A DNA stretch of 14,500 nucleotides from the NCBI GenBank assembly GCA_016872075.1, contig VHBF01000005.1:1-14500 (forward strand). The letters run 5' to 3'. The position numbers were made by a program, and so were the translations under genes. The stretch comes from Bacillota bacterium (GTDB taxonomy: Bacteria > Bacillota_I > Bacilli_A > RFN20 > CAG-826). This document shows, one piece after another, positions 13,813 to 14,500 of this stretch. A model generated the notes under the pieces. The model was not told where the DNA came from, did not search any database, and saw only the letters and a program-made list of their open reading frames with translations. Position 1 is the stretch's first letter; every line of letters starts with the position of its first letter.

Positions 13813-14500
13813 CACCTCTCCTTGCGAGCAGATCATTATCCTGCTTCGCCCATTCGTAAATTATTACCTTATGCCAAAGCTGCTGAAGCAGCAGGTCATA
13901 AGGTTTTTTATTTGAATATCGGTGAACCCGATTTACCAACGCCTAGTGTCTTTATTGAGGCGATGAGAAGATATCAAGCCCATCATATTGCTTATGCACC
14001 TTCTCAAGGTCATCCGACTTTACTGCAAGCGATTCAATCGTATTTTGCCAAAGATGGCTATCAATTTGATATCCAAGATTTGCAGGTGACCCAAGGCGCG
14101 ACGGATGCCTTGTTATTTTCTTTTTATGTGATTTGTAACCCTGGTGATGAAATTCTAACGCCTGAACCTTTTTATCCCAATTACTTAGCGTTTACCAAAC
14201 AACTGGATATCCAGCTTGTCGGTATTCCGACGTTTGCAGAAACTGGTTATGCCATTCCTGCCATCGACGTGATTGAAAAAAGAATCACCAAGAAAACCAA
14301 AGCGATTTTGATTGCCAATCCAAGTAATCCTTCTGGTCGAGTCTATCGTGATGATGAATTACAAAGACTGATTACCCTCGCAAAAAAATTTAATCTCTGG
14401 CTGATAGGAGATGAGTTATACCGTAAGTTAACGTTTGCCAAACACCAAGCAATATCCTTTGCCAATTATCAAGACATTGAAGATCGAACGATTATCGTTG
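13801..14500 (+). CDS. Class I/II PLP aminotransferase, N-terminal part (3' end outside window)
   Basis: The frame is open from ATG 13801 to the end of the window, 233 codons of an expected 380-400. It is an AspC-like fold-type I aminotransferase. Marks are S-P-I-R-K-L-L-P-Y-A, L-N-I-G-E-P-D-L-P-T-P near residues 39-49, Y-A-P-S-Q-G-H-P-T-L, T-Q-G-A-T-D-A-L-L at the PLP phosphate loop, P-E-P-F-Y-P-N-Y, N-P-S-N-P-S-G-R-V-Y with the conserved Asn, and the PLP-contacting D-E-L-Y-R. The lysine that binds PLP should lie just beyond the window. The substrate is unknown; amino acid to 2-oxoglutarate transfer is the general reaction. The gene starts 15 bp after copZ with only a weak GGG ribosome binding site and no terminator between, so it may be co-transcribed with the copper genes. 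Confidence 0.88.
   Translation, partial: MEQPHLSLRADHYPASPIRKLLPYAKAAEAAGHKVFYLNIGEPDLPTPSVFIEAMRRYQAHHIAYAPSQGHPTLLQAIQSYFAKDGYQFDIQDLQVTQGATDALLFSFYVICNPGDEILTPEPFYPNYLAFTKQLDIQLVGIPTFAETGYAIPAIDVIEKRITKKTKAILIANPSNPSGRVYRDDELQRLITLAKKFNLWLIGDELYRKLTFAKHQAISFANYQDIEDRTIIV

Noticed and set aside
13736..13939. Minus-strand open frame across the copZ end and the aminotransferase start
   Set aside because: Both genes on the other strand have clear motifs here, and this frame has none.
1..14500. Mycoplasma-type code (TGA as tryptophan)
   Set aside because: TGA is used as the true stop of the transporter, ribE and capF, and tryptophan codons in conserved positions are TGG.

Overview
The window comes from an AT-rich bacterium of the low-GC Gram-positive type, either a Bacillota or a walled or wall-less Mollicutes-like relative. 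Its best-preserved proteins (CapE/CapF/CapG, CopA/CopZ, alanine dehydrogenase) most resemble Firmicutes families. The FMN riboswitch works through an intrinsic terminator, as is common in Gram-positives. The genetic code is standard: TGA ends the MFS transporter, ribE and capF, and tryptophan is TGG, so this is not a TGA=Trp mycoplasma. The species cannot be named from sequence alone. No rRNA, tRNA, CRISPR array, transposase or phage gene is visible.

Layout. (1) 1-1991, + strand: the 3' part of an MFS transporter, then alanine dehydrogenase (ald) with its own extended -10 promoter. (2) 1966-4205, - strand: a riboflavin operon led by an FMN riboswitch and terminator, in the order ribD (deaminase domain only), ribE, ribB (DHBP synthase only) and ribH. 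ribH converges on ald and overlaps its 3' end by 26 bp. (3) 4206-4305: a divergent control region with promoter-like elements and an inverted repeat. (4) 4306-6186, + strand: an AIM24-family protein and serine hydroxymethyltransferase (glyA). (5) 6190-11276, + strand: four nucleotide-sugar genes, a membrane-bound 4,6-dehydratase followed by capE-capF-capG, which together make UDP-N-acetyl-L-fucosamine. (6) 11279-13785, + strand: a copper-export unit, copA-copZ, behind a CsoR-like palindrome that overlaps the copA ribosome binding site. (7) 13801-14500: the first two thirds of a class I aminotransferase that runs off the window.

How the genes work together. The rib genes give pyrimidine deamination, DHBP synthesis, lumazine synthesis and riboflavin synthesis. 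GTP cyclohydrolase II (RibA) and the RibD reductase domain are missing from the operon, so the pathway must be completed elsewhere or is altered. The cap genes make an activated sugar for a surface glycan, but no glycosyltransferase, flippase or polymerase is in the window. CopA exports Cu(I), delivered by the chaperone CopZ. Most neighbours on one strand are tightly packed (4-bp and 13-bp overlaps, 1-17 bp gaps), which suggests operons.

No wholly new system is evident. The points most worth a second look are the reduced riboflavin operon with a divergent deaminase, the 9-nt alternative pairing that shows how the riboswitch probably switches, a one-residue insertion in the alanine dehydrogenase NAD loop, and the orphan UDP-FucNAc cassette.
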